64,000 nt of DNA from Erwinia sorbitola (lineage in GTDB: Bacteria; Pseudomonadota; Gammaproteobacteria; Enterobacterales; Enterobacteriaceae). Of this stretch, positions 32,707 to 40,958 are shown piece after piece. The translations under genes and the position numbers were made by a program. A model generated the notes under the pieces. It did no database searches. It saw nothing but the letters and a program-made list of their open reading frames with translations, and was not told the origin of the DNA. Position 1 is the first letter of the stretch, and each line of letters begins with the position of its first letter. Location of the stretch: positions 186,001 to 250,000 of the forward strand of contig NZ_CP046509.1 of NCBI RefSeq assembly GCF_009738185.1, given 5' to 3'.

Positions 32707-35058
32707 TTACGGCAGAGCGTAAGCAATCACATCGTCACCGCGGTTGTCGTTGGTGCCGGTACGCGTTGCACCGCCCGCCACGACGACCACATACTGTTTA
32801 CCATCTTCTGCGATATAGGTCATCGGTGCGCCCTGTCCACCAACCGGCAGACGGCCACGCCACAACTCTTTACCCGTATTGTTATCCAGTGCGCGCACGA
32901 AGTAATCGAGCGAGCCGTGGAAGAAGGTCAGCCCACCTTTGGTCACCAGCGGGCCACCCATGGTTGGCATCCCCAGCGGGATATCAAGGCCAGGTGCAAC
33001 ACCATTGATTGGCGCATCTTTAATGCTGCCCATCGGCATCTGCCAGCGTGTTTTACCCGTCGCAAGGTCGATAGCGGTCATCGAACCAAATGGCGGCTTG
33101 AAGCACGGTACGCCCAGCGGTGACATAAACATCGAACGCTCAACCCCCCACGGGGTGCCCAGCTGTTTGGAGTATTCGCCTTCGGTGCTCGCCTTCATCC
33201 CTTTCTGCTCGGCTTCTTCACGTTTGATGAATTTGCCCCACTGCGCCATACGGATGTCGTTAACGATCAGCGTACCGGTTGACGGGTCAATTGCACCGCC
33301 GCCCCAGTTAAAGCCGCCGTAGTAGCCAGGGTAGATCAGGGTACGTTTTTTATCAGAGAGTGGAGTGAATTCGCCCTCCCAGCGCATCTCTTTGAACTGC
33401 ACGCGGCAGTAAAGCTGATCGAAGATGGAAGCGCCCCACATATCCGACTCTTTCAGTGCGGCAGTACCCACGGAGATGGCTGAGTACGGCTGAGTGTCGG
33501 CTACTTTCATACCCGGCATCGCATCGGTAGAGACCTTGCGGTATTCCACCGGGATCACCGGTTTACCGGTACGGCGATCCAGTACGAAGATCTGGCCGCG
33601 CTTGGTCAGCTGGATCAGCACCGGAGTCGTGGTGCCGTCTTTGCCTGGCATATCGTAGAGGATCGGCTGGGAAGAGACGTCATAGTCGAACTGGTCGTGA
33701 TTAGCAGTGCGGAAGTGCCACACCTCTTTACCGGTTTTCAGCTCAACGGCGACCACGGAGTCGTTATATTCGTCTGAGTACGGGTGACGGTTGCCGGTCC
33801 AGAAGTCTGGAGTCTGGTTGCCGGTAGGGAAGTAGGCAATGCCGAGCTTCGCATCATAGGCCGCTGTTCCCCAGAAGTTCGGGGTCTCAATTGCATAGGT
33901 CTGGCCTTCCGGCAGCGGGGAGCTGTCCTTCGCGCCGCGTGAAGCATCCCATGCCCACAGAATTTTTCCGCTGCGAGCATCAAAGCCGCGCACCACGCCG
34001 GAAGCTTCGCCGGTGGTCAGGTTATCGTTCAGCTTGCCGCCGACCATAATCACGCCGTCGGCAACCAGTGGTGCAGAGGTCAGGTAGTAAGAACCGTGCG
34101 CCGTCGGGCCAAGGCCGTTCAGCAGGTTAACAAATCCATTGTCGCCAAAGCTTTCATCCAGCTTGCCGGTTTCGGCATCCAGCGAGAAGATGCGGCCATC
34201 AACGGTGGTGCTGATGATGCGTTTATTAGCACCCTGTGGCGCATCGCTGAGTTCGGTATAAGCGACGCCACGGCAGCGTTTCCACTGCTTGTTGCCTTCG
34301 GTTTCTTCAATTTTCGGGTCGAAGCGCCACTTCTCTTTCCCGGTGACCGGGTCGAGGGCGATCACTTTATTCAGCGGCGTACACAGATACATGGTATTGC
34401 CGACTTTCAGCGGCGTTACCTGATATTCGGAGCCGTTAATCGCCAGATCGCCGGTATGATAAGTCCAGGCCACCTTCAGATCTTTCACGTTGCTGGTGTT
34501 GATCTGATTGAACTGAGCAAAGCGCTGGCCTCCGGTATTACGACCATAGGCTGCCCAGTCGTTACCGCTGTCATCGGCGGCTTTTTCATCCAGTACGGCA
34601 GCTTTGTCACCGCTGGCTTCCACTTCCGGATGAATACGGAACATATTGGCAAAAATTGCCACGATAGCGATGGCCAGCACCACTGAGAAACCGCCTGCCA
34701 CTTTGCAGCCGATAACACGGGTCTGATCTTTCTTACGCAGTACCGGAGCACACAGTGTAGCCAGCAGTGCAACCACCAGGAAGGTAACGGTACGCGGCAC
34801 CAGCTGCCAGAAATCCGTACCGACTTCGCTGAAGGCCCAAATCAGGCTGACAATCAGCAATGCCCAGGCGAGATACAGCGCCCAGCCATTTTTCCGTGCT
34901 AATCCCAGACCGGTGGCGGCCATCGCCAGACCAGCAGGGAGATAAAACCATGAACCACCCAGTGTAATCAGGTAGACACCGCCACCTGCAAGAGATAAGC
35001 CCAGAAGAACCAGGACTATCCCGATAATAACAACCAGAATATTGCGACTGTTTTTCAT
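32707..35058 (-). CDS. gcd: PQQ-dependent membrane glucose dehydrogenase
   Basis: A 783-residue quinoprotein, against 796 in E. coli Gcd. The first ~145 residues hold five membrane helices (LVVIIGIVLVLLGLSLAGGG, then GLAMAATGLGLARKNGWALY and so on). The periplasmic eight-bladed propeller begins WAAYGRNTGGQRFAQFNQIN and carries repeated tryptophan-docking motifs such as GKEKWRFDP, GKILWAWDA and GKELWRGRL. It oxidises glucose to gluconolactone outside the inner membrane, passing electrons to ubiquinone; it needs PQQ, whose genes are not in this window. Monocistronic, divergent from a lacI-type gene 480 bp away. Active Gcd is a trait of many Erwiniaceae. Confidence 0.95.
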   Translation of the reverse strand: MKNSRNILVVIIGIVLVLLGLSLAGGGVYLITLGGSWFYLPAGLAMAATGLGLARKNGWALYLAWALLIVSLIWAFSEVGTDFWQLVPRTVTFLVVALLATLCAPVLRKKDQTRVIGCKVAGGFSVVLAIAIVAIFANMFRIHPEVEASGDKAAVLDEKAADDSGNDWAAYGRNTGGQRFAQFNQINTSNVKDLKVAWTYHTGDLAINGSEYQVTPLKVGNTMYLCTPLNKVIALDPVTGKEKWRFDPKIEETEGNKQWKRCRGVAYTELSDAPQGANKRIISTTVDGRIFSLDAETGKLDESFGDNGFVNLLNGLGPTAHGSYYLTSAPLVADGVIMVGGKLNDNLTTGEASGVVRGFDARSGKILWAWDASRGAKDSSPLPEGQTYAIETPNFWGTAAYDAKLGIAYFPTGNQTPDFWTGNRHPYSDEYNDSVVAVELKTGKEVWHFRTANHDQFDYDVSSQPILYDMPGKDGTTTPVLIQLTKRGQIFVLDRRTGKPVIPVEYRKVSTDAMPGMKVADTQPYSAISVGTAALKESDMWGASIFDQLYCRVQFKEMRWEGEFTPLSDKKRTLIYPGYYGGFNWGGGAIDPSTGTLIVNDIRMAQWGKFIKREEAEQKGMKASTEGEYSKQLGTPWGVERSMFMSPLGVPCFKPPFGSMTAIDLATGKTRWQMPMGSIKDAPINGVAPGLDIPLGMPTMGGPLVTKGGLTFFHGSLDYFVRALDNNTGKELWRGRLPVGGQGAPMTYIAEDGKQYVVVVAGGATRTGTNDNRGDDVIAYALP

Positions 35059-35340
35059 GATGAGATATTTTCCATACAGAACGATTCCTTTTCAGGACGA
35101 TTGATGAATCGACTCTTGCCCGACATTAATTGCAAAATTGTTATATTTGTTAAGTGTTTGCGATGCCTGTCCCTTGCACCTCTGTGCACCTTTTTGCCAC
35201 GTCTTGATAACATTTCCCTGTAGCTTTCCTTTCTCCTCTCGTTATTACCCACAGTAACTAACGGGCTAATGCCGTTTTTAGTCATTTAAAAACATGTGGT
35301 TAGAGAGGTGATAGTGAAGCGGCAAAGATATTACCTGAGC

Positions 35341-35378
35341 TTGCTACCGTTGGCAAAGCGTATTGCCAACGGTAGCAA
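35341..35378. repeat. Perfect 16-bp inverted repeat between gcd and lacI-type gene
   Basis: TTGCTACCGTTGGCAA (35341-35356) and TTGCCAACGGTAGCAA (35363-35378) are exact complements around a 6-bp loop AGCGTA. It stands mid-way in a 483-bp gap, 283 bp from the gcd start and 164 bp from the regulator start. There is no T tract. Inner TTGGCAA/TTGCCAA halves could be a regulator site, but the length is more like a structured element. Nothing else coding is visible in 35059-35541. Confidence 0.85.
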
Positions 35379-35541
35379 CATTAAACATGTATGTAACATA
35401 TTGCTGGCGCAGCGAGAGATTATCAGTATGTAAAGAGGGGGAAAATCACACATCCGGCACCCTGCGCTTTAGGGGACAGTGAGATTCCTCTATTCTGTTG
35501 GCAACAGGTTCAGCTACCGGAGCGCAACTGCTTAAATAATC

Positions 35542-36606
35542 ATGAAAAACCGAGTGACAGAGAAACAGACGCAGAAAGCAACGGCGAGCGATGTTGCGCT
35601 GCTGGCCGGCGTATCGAAATGGACAGTGCTGCGTGCGTTTAAACCGGATGCATCGATTTCACCGCTGGCGCGCGAAGAAGTGCTGGCTGCGGCAAAAAAA
35701 CTTGGCTTCCGGCCAAACCTGCTGGCGCGCAGCCTGAAACAGCGTAAAACCAATATTATTGGCGTGGTGACCGATGAGTTTACCAATCCGCATACGCTGA
35801 AAATGCTCAATGAGGTCACGCGGCAGCTGAACGAGCGTGGCTATATGGCGCTGCTGCTTAATGTCGACTCCGATGCTAACTACCAGTCGGTGCTGCAAAT
35901 GGCCGGGCAGCTACAGGTGGATGCGCTGCTGTTCCTCGCCACCATTTTTAGTGACGAACTGATTGTCGCCATGGAGGAGCTGCATCAGATCCCCAGCATT
36001 CATGTGTGCCGCAGTACCGATAGCGCCGATGTGGAAGTGGTAAGCGTGGATGGCTATGCCGCAGGTCAAGAGCTTGGGCGCTTGCTGCTCTCTCAGGGCT
36101 ATCATCGCTTTGGCTATATGAAAGGTCAGGACACCTCTTCAACACACCTGATGCGTATGGAAGGCTATGTTGCCAGCCTCGACGCAGCCAATAAGACGCT
36201 GGATAAAGTGCTGTTTGCCGGTCATTACGATCGTGAAATGGCCTATCAGACGATGATGACCTATCTGAAAAATACCTGGGCCTCCGAACGTATTGATGCG
36301 TTGTTCTGTGAAAACGATGTGCTGGCGTTTGGAGCCATGCAGGCGATCCGTGATTTTGGTGAGGGTGCACATATCGGCGTGGTGGGTTTTGATGACGTGG
36401 GCGAAGCCAGCTCATCAATGTGGAACCTGACCACCTGGGCACAGCGCTGTGATTTACAGATTGCCGAAGCGTTGAATCGTCTGCTCGATAACCGTGCCGA
36501 TGAAGAGGGCGCATGGCGCAAAGGCGAACTGAAGATCCGCCATTCGCATCTCAGCCGTGAGGTTCATGGAGAAATGGCCCAGTGCGGCTGTGCCAGCCGT
36601 AGCTAA
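35542..36606 (+). CDS. LacI/GalR-family regulator
   Basis: A 354-residue LacI-type protein. The DNA-binding part lies slightly inside the N-terminus: ATASDVALLAGVSKWTVLRA, FKPDASISPLAREEVLAAAK, KLGFRPNLLARSLKQRKTNI. The sensor domain follows (IIGVVTDEFTNPHTLKMLNE, IDALFCENDVLAFGAMQAI, IGVVGFDDVGEASSSMWNLT). The C-terminus ends QCGCASRS. The ribosome site is weak. It is next to gcd but 480 bp away; whether it controls gcd, itself or a distant sugar operon is open. Confidence 0.86.
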   Translation: MKNRVTEKQTQKATASDVALLAGVSKWTVLRAFKPDASISPLAREEVLAAAKKLGFRPNLLARSLKQRKTNIIGVVTDEFTNPHTLKMLNEVTRQLNERGYMALLLNVDSDANYQSVLQMAGQLQVDALLFLATIFSDELIVAMEELHQIPSIHVCRSTDSADVEVVSVDGYAAGQELGRLLLSQGYHRFGYMKGQDTSSTHLMRMEGYVASLDAANKTLDKVLFAGHYDREMAYQTMMTYLKNTWASERIDALFCENDVLAFGAMQAIRDFGEGAHIGVVGFDDVGEASSSMWNLTTWAQRCDLQIAEALNRLLDNRADEEGAWRKGELKIRHSHLSREVHGEMAQCGCASRS

Positions 36607-36636
36607 CCGGTTTTCGATTCCGTTGCGCTTCAGACG

Positions 36637-36671
36637 AAAAAAAACCATGGTGATGACACCATGGTTTTTTT
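36637..36671. terminator. Bidirectional terminator
   Basis: CCATGGTG-atga-CACCATGG flanked by A-run and T-run (8 A before, 7 T after). A strong intrinsic terminator in both directions, between the lacI-type gene and gor. Confidence 0.95.
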
Positions 36672-36692
36672 ATCTCGCTTGTCCCGTGGGGG

Positions 36693-38045
36693 TTAGCGCA
36701 TAGTAACAAACTCTTCCGAACCGGTCGGATGGATAGCAACGGTGTTGTCGAAGTCTTTCTTGGTAGCACCCATTTTCAGCGCCACAGCGAAGCCCTGCAA
36801 CATCTCATCCATACCGTAACCGATACCGTGAATACCGACGATTTTCTCATCGGCACCGACGCATACCAGCTTCATACGGCACGGCTGACGGTGCTGAGTG
36901 ACGGCGGTGTACATGGCAGTAAAGGCCGATTTGTACACTTTCACCTGGTCATCACCAAACTTCTCACGCGCTTCCGGCTCGCTCAGGCCCACGGTGCCGA
37001 TTGGCGGATGGCTGAACACTACGGTTGGCACGTTGCTGTAGTCCAGATGCTCGTCTGGCTTATTGTTAAACAGGCGTTCGGACAGACGACGGCCTGCGGC
37101 CACCGCTACTGGCGTCAACTCAACTGCGCCGGTATTGTCGCCCACGGCATAGATGCCTTTAACGTTAGTATTCTGGAACTTATCAACCTTGATATAGCCT
37201 TTCTCGTTCAGCGCAACGCCGGTAACCTCCAGATTCAGGTTATCGGTCATTGGCTCACGACCAATTGCCCACACCAGGCAGTCAACGGTCTGCTCTTTAC
37301 CATTTTCCAGCTGTAGCGTCAGGCTGCCGTCAGCATTTTTGACCACAGCTTTCGGGATGGATTCGGTGTGCAGCGTTGGCCCTTCGGTATTCATCACTTC
37401 AACCAGCGTGTCGACAATCAGCGGATCAAAGCTGCGCAGCGGCGCATGTTTACGCACGAAAAGATGGGTTTCAGAACCCAGCGCATTGAGTACGCCCGCG
37501 ATCTCTACCGCGATATAGCCTGCGCCAACAACCGCGGTGCGTTTCGGCAACGCCTGCAATTCAAAGAAGCCGTCGGAGTTAATACCGTATTCCGCACCCG
37601 GAATGGTTGGCTGGGTTGGGCGGCCGCCGGTAGCGATCAGAATATGGTCGGCAGTAATTTTTTCGCCATTAACTTCAACAGTGTGCGCGTCAATGAAACG
37701 GGCGTAGCCTTTGATCACGTCGACGTTATTTTTTCCCAGCACGTTGTCGTACGAGGTGTGGATGCGATCGATATAGGCACTACGGTTTTTCAGCAGCACG
37801 TCCCAGTTAAACTGGTTTACAGTGGTATCAAAACCATAGTCGGGGCCATAGTTATGGATGGCTTCGGCAATCTGCGCCGCATGCCACATCACTTTCTTCG
37901 GTACGCAGCCAACGTTAACGCAGGTGCCGCCGAGGTCTTTCGCTTCGATCAGCGCACATTTCTGGCCATACATGGCCGCACGGTTAATGGAGGCGATACC
38001 GCCGCTGCCGCCGCCGATGGCAAGGTAGTCATAATGTCTGGTCAT
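36693..38045 (-). CDS. gor: Glutathione reductase
   Basis: A 450-residue flavoenzyme, the same length as E. coli Gor. FAD motif GGGSGGIASI, redox disulfide C42-VNVG-C47 followed by PKK, NADPH motif VVGAGYIAVEIAGVLNALGS, second FAD motif YAVGDNTG, and C-terminal HPTGSEEFVTMR with the catalytic His-Glu pair of the partner subunit. It reduces GSSG with NADPH in the cytosol. Its upstream region is unusual: a sequence starting 10 bp before the start codon is repeated at 39795 as part of a tandem duplication. Confidence 0.97.
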   Translation of the reverse strand: MTRHYDYLAIGGGSGGIASINRAAMYGQKCALIEAKDLGGTCVNVGCVPKKVMWHAAQIAEAIHNYGPDYGFDTTVNQFNWDVLLKNRSAYIDRIHTSYDNVLGKNNVDVIKGYARFIDAHTVEVNGEKITADHILIATGGRPTQPTIPGAEYGINSDGFFELQALPKRTAVVGAGYIAVEIAGVLNALGSETHLFVRKHAPLRSFDPLIVDTLVEVMNTEGPTLHTESIPKAVVKNADGSLTLQLENGKEQTVDCLVWAIGREPMTDNLNLEVTGVALNEKGYIKVDKFQNTNVKGIYAVGDNTGAVELTPVAVAAGRRLSERLFNNKPDEHLDYSNVPTVVFSHPPIGTVGLSEPEAREKFGDDQVKVYKSAFTAMYTAVTQHRQPCRMKLVCVGADEKIVGIHGIGYGMDEMLQGFAVALKMGATKKDFDNTVAIHPTGSEEFVTMR

Positions 38046-38229
38046 CGAATCTTCCGGTTAAGTCAGTGAGTAAAATCAGTTGGCATAGAGTGTAACGCTT
38101 CAAGGGTAAAACCCGCAAAGTTTGCGTCTATGGTTGTGATAGGGGGGGAGGCAAAGAGCGCATACTGTGCCTGCTCTGTTTAAGGTTTACCTTAGTTAGC
38201 AGGCACAAAGCGAATGAGTTCGGTGCTGC

Positions 38230-38724
38230 TTAATCTGGAGGATAAACACCCCTGACCTTATAGTCATCGACATATTTCACAATCTTGCCGTTTTTTTGCA
38301 AACGATAGGTGCCATCATATGCCCGGAACATCATTCCCATATTTTTGCTGCTACTGACAGAGAAAGTCGCGTCCTTCTCAATACAATTTTTTCTGGTTTT
38401 CATCTCCATAAAGCAGAGCCTGTCATACTTATCCAGCTCTTTATAGCCATCGCCGAATAGCCAGAATGTCACGCTAAATGATCCATCTTTCCCGGGAGAG
38501 GGAACGCTATATTTTTCCCTGAGCATTTTTTCATTTTTTCGCCACCAGTTTATTTTCCCCCTGTCGGTAAAAGGGAAGCTCCTTACCAGCACAGAGCTGT
38601 AATTATCATCTCTGTGAACAGCAACAATCTCAACCGGGCGTAGCGATAGCAAGTAGAAATAAAGTATTAGCGCACTGCCTGTAAAAATAAGCACGAAAAT
38701 CGTTATCTTATATTTCAGTTTCAT
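38230..38724 (-). CDS. DUF943-family membrane-anchored protein, copy 1
   Basis: A 164-residue protein with one N-terminal membrane segment (YKITIFVLIFTGSALILYFY) and an extracytoplasmic domain: LRPVEIVAVH, VLVRSFPFTDRGKINWWRKN, SVTFWLFGDGYKELDKYDRL, two conserved Cys (RLCFMEMKTRKNC), and a Tyr-rich end (YDGTYRLQKNGKIVKYVDDY). This is DUF943, common in multi-copy loci of Erwinia, Pantoea and Yersinia. I chose ATG 38724 because GGAG lies 5 bp before it; it overlaps the DUF3289 stop by 17 bp, so translation is coupled. The pairing and membrane anchoring would suit an immunity or partner role, which is an inference. It differs from copy 2 at a modest number of positions. Confidence 0.8.
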   Translation of the reverse strand: MKLKYKITIFVLIFTGSALILYFYLLSLRPVEIVAVHRDDNYSSVLVRSFPFTDRGKINWWRKNEKMLREKYSVPSPGKDGSFSVTFWLFGDGYKELDKYDRLCFMEMKTRKNCIEKDATFSVSSSKNMGMMFRAYDGTYRLQKNGKIVKYVDDYKVRGVYPPD

Positions 38725-39556
38725 TACGATCTCCATTTACTTCAACTGTTGCTTCCATATTGGTTATAAAGGGTTTAAAACCAAATTTATTATACCGTTG
38801 TAATAAAAACCAGATGCGGAAAAAGTGAAACTGTTTAAATTTAAATTTTGAAATATCATGAATGTCCAGGCCAAAGTGATCCTGTACCTTGTAATGAACA
38901 AAAGCACGGTAACGGTCGCCCTCAACTTGTAAGGATTTAAGGGTAATATGTGTCGCCCAGGTATCGTGCACGGTGATGCTCATGCCGTTTAATTTATCCT
39001 GGAATCTATCAAATTTAGGAAGTTTTCCGAACGATATTTCTTTTCTAAATTCATCTTTTTCGTGTGCGGGATAGATGCTTTTACCCCAATCTATTTTATC
39101 ACCCAGGACTTTTTTTATGCCCAATAGTGTGCTGTTTTCCGTTGTGTCACGAAGAACATGCTCTTTCAACGCCATGTTCAGCTGTGCGCTGCTATATGCC
39201 GTACCGTTACCGTGCTGCATATGGTTGATCATCTTTCCGATCTCGTGGCGGTAAGGGCCATAAATAGAGAATACGCGGGATAGATCGCGGAATTCATCGA
39301 AGAGAATTTGGGCACACTCTTGCACGGTAATTTTCGTACTGGTAACCCGTGAACCACTGAACATAGACTGTGGACGATTGAGTGCGGAAGTTTTTGTCAG
39401 AGTATAAGGATCCACCTGGTCAGAGATATATCGTAGACCAAAATGTGTTTTCAGCTGTTGTGCGGTTAAATCACCATATTGCATATCGCGGGAGTTGTAG
39501 TCATCCATTCGCCGTTGAGATTGAAATAAAACGCAGGGATATTGTAGTCTGGCCAT
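38708..39556 (-). CDS. DUF3289-family protein (intact copy)
   Basis: A 282-residue soluble protein. Recognisable DUF3289 landmarks: MQYGDLTAQQLKTHFGLRYI near residue 25, QECAQILFDEFRDLSRVFSI, YGPYRHEIGKMINHMQHGNG, ITVHDTWATHITLKSLQVEG, and the C-terminal FRIWFLLQRYNKFGFKPFIT. There is no signal peptide or membrane segment. AAGGAG lies 8 bp before ATG. Its 3' end overlaps the DUF943 gene. DUF3289 proteins often lie beside DUF943 and PAAR/T6SS genes, so a secreted effector has been one guess; no enzymatic motif is visible. The function is unknown. Confidence 0.82.
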   Translation of the reverse strand: MARLQYPCVLFQSQRRMDDYNSRDMQYGDLTAQQLKTHFGLRYISDQVDPYTLTKTSALNRPQSMFSGSRVTSTKITVQECAQILFDEFRDLSRVFSIYGPYRHEIGKMINHMQHGNGTAYSSAQLNMALKEHVLRDTTENSTLLGIKKVLGDKIDWGKSIYPAHEKDEFRKEISFGKLPKFDRFQDKLNGMSITVHDTWATHITLKSLQVEGDRYRAFVHYKVQDHFGLDIHDISKFKFKQFHFFRIWFLLQRYNKFGFKPFITNMEATVEVNGDRNETEI

Positions 39557-39968
39557 AATAGAATCTCCTTATCCATATATTTCCACAGGATGAATAATAA
39601 GCATCGGCAGGTGCTTTTGTAAACGTCGTGGTCATAAATGGATTTTTTCGCATGTGTAGCGCAACAGAAATTCATAGGAGGGGAGTGATTAACAGCACGG
39701 GGATCCGGCTCGTTTTGTGTTAGACCTGGAAACAGTGAAGTTGGCTAAGTCAGCGGAATAATAACTGAGGGAGTCTGTGGATTATAAAATTTTTCGGTTA
39801 AGTCAGTGAGTAAAATCAGTTGGCATAGAGTGTAACGCTTCAAGGGTAAAACCCGCAAAGTTTGCGTCTATGGTTGTGATAGGGGGGAGGCAAAGAGCGC
39901 ATACTGTGCCTGTTCTGTTTAAGGTTTACCTTATTTAGCAGGCACAAAGCGAATGAGTTCGGTGCTGC

Positions 39969-40466
39969 TTAATCTGGAGGATAAACACCCCTGACCTTAT
40001 AGTTATCGACATATTTCACAATCTTGCCGTTTTTTTGCAAACGATAGGTGCCATCATATGCCCGGAACATCATTCCCATATTTTTACTATTATCAACAGA
40101 GAAAACAACGTCTTTCTCAATGCAGTTTTTCTCGGTTTTCATATCCTCAAAACAGAGTCTGTCATATTTATCCAGCTCTTTATAGCCATCACCGAATAAC
40201 CAGAATGTTACGCTAAATGATCCATCTTTTCCGGGGGAGGGAATGCTATATTTCTCCCTAAGCATTTTTTCATTTTTTCGCCACCAGTTTATTTTCCCCC
40301 TGTCGGTATACGGAAAGCTTCTTACCAGCACAGAGACGTAATTACTGCTTCTGTGATGAACCGCAATAATCTCAACCGGGCGTAGCGATAGCAAGTAGAA
40401 GTGAAATATTAGCGCACTGCCTGTAAAAATAAGCACGAAAATCATTATTTTATATTTCATTTTCAT
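39969..40466 (-). CDS. DUF943-family membrane-anchored protein, copy 2
   Basis: A 165-residue paralogue of the gene at 38230, one residue longer (HHRSSNYVS versus HRDDNYSS). It keeps the membrane segment YKIMIFVLIFTGSALIFHFY, VLVRSFPYTDRGKINWWRKN, both Cys, and the Tyr-rich end. Start ATG 40466 has GGAG at 5 bp. Differences from copy 1 cluster in the region after the membrane segment and around the Cys pair; the frame is intact although its DUF3289 partner is deleted. That suggests selection to keep DUF943 alone, as would be expected of an immunity-type gene. Confidence 0.8.
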   Translation of the reverse strand: MKMKYKIMIFVLIFTGSALIFHFYLLSLRPVEIIAVHHRSSNYVSVLVRSFPYTDRGKINWWRKNEKMLREKYSIPSPGKDGSFSVTFWLFGDGYKELDKYDRLCFEDMKTEKNCIEKDVVFSVDNSKNMGMMFRAYDGTYRLQKNGKIVKYVDNYKVRGVYPPD

Positions 40467-40731
40467 TACGAGCTCCATTTGCTTCAACTGTTACTTCCAT
40501 ATTAGTTATAAAGGGTTTAAAACCAAATTTATTATACCGTTGTAATAAAAACCAGATGCGGGAAAAGTGAAACTGTTTAAATTTAAGTTTTGAAATATCA
40601 TAAATGTCCAGGTCAAAATGTGTTTTCAGCTGTTGTGCGGTTAAATCACCATATTGCATATCGCGGGAGTTGTAGTCATCCATTCGCCGTTGAGATTGAA
40701 ATAAAACGCAGGGATATTGTAGTCTGGCCAT
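40450..40731 (-). pseudogene. DUF3289 remnant with 189-residue in-frame deletion
   Basis: A 93-residue frame joining the first 39 residues of DUF3289 (to QLKTHF) directly to its last 54 (DLDIYDISKLKFKQFHF onward). The junction lies at a short shared sequence (TTTGGyCTrg-like) present at both deletion ends in copy 1, near 39435 and 38871. The start, ribosome site and DUF943 overlap are unchanged. It is either a decayed gene or a short derivative that still serves to translate DUF943. Confidence 0.85.
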
Positions 40732-40958
40732 AATAGAATCTCCTTATCCATATATTTCCACAGAATGAATAATAAGCATCGGCAGGTGCTTTTGTAAACG
40801 TCGTGGTCATAAATGGATTTTTTCGCATGTGTAGCGCAACAGAAATTCATAGGAGGGGAGTGATTAACAGCACGGGGAACCGGCTCGTTTTGCGTTAGAC
40901 TTGGAAACAGTGAAGTTGGCTAAGTCAGCAGAATAATAACTGAGGGAGTCTGTGGATT

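Larger units (their letters stand above)
38055..39785. repeat. Tandem duplication, copy 1 (DUF943-DUF3289 unit)
   Basis: A 1.73-kb block running from just upstream of gor to a copy of the rbn leader (ending TGTGGATTAT). It repeats at 39795-40958 with a few percent divergence, except for a 567-bp deletion there. The block is clearly more AT-rich than gor, rbn and rlmJ around it. It holds full-length DUF3289 and DUF943 genes. Confidence 0.93.
39795..40958. repeat. Tandem duplication, copy 2 (with internal deletion)
   Basis: Second copy of the 38055-39785 block, from CGGTTAAGTCAGTGAG to the base before the rbn start codon. It lacks 567 bp from the middle of DUF3289 and one G in a G-run, and carries scattered substitutions. 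Its right end is the real rbn leader; the corresponding end of copy 1 is a rbn leader without rbn. Confidence 0.93.

Noticed and set aside
39466..39675. 69-residue minus-strand frame, with an identical copy at 40641-40850
   Set aside because: It overlaps the start of both DUF3289 copies in another frame and is repeated only because the DNA block is duplicated.
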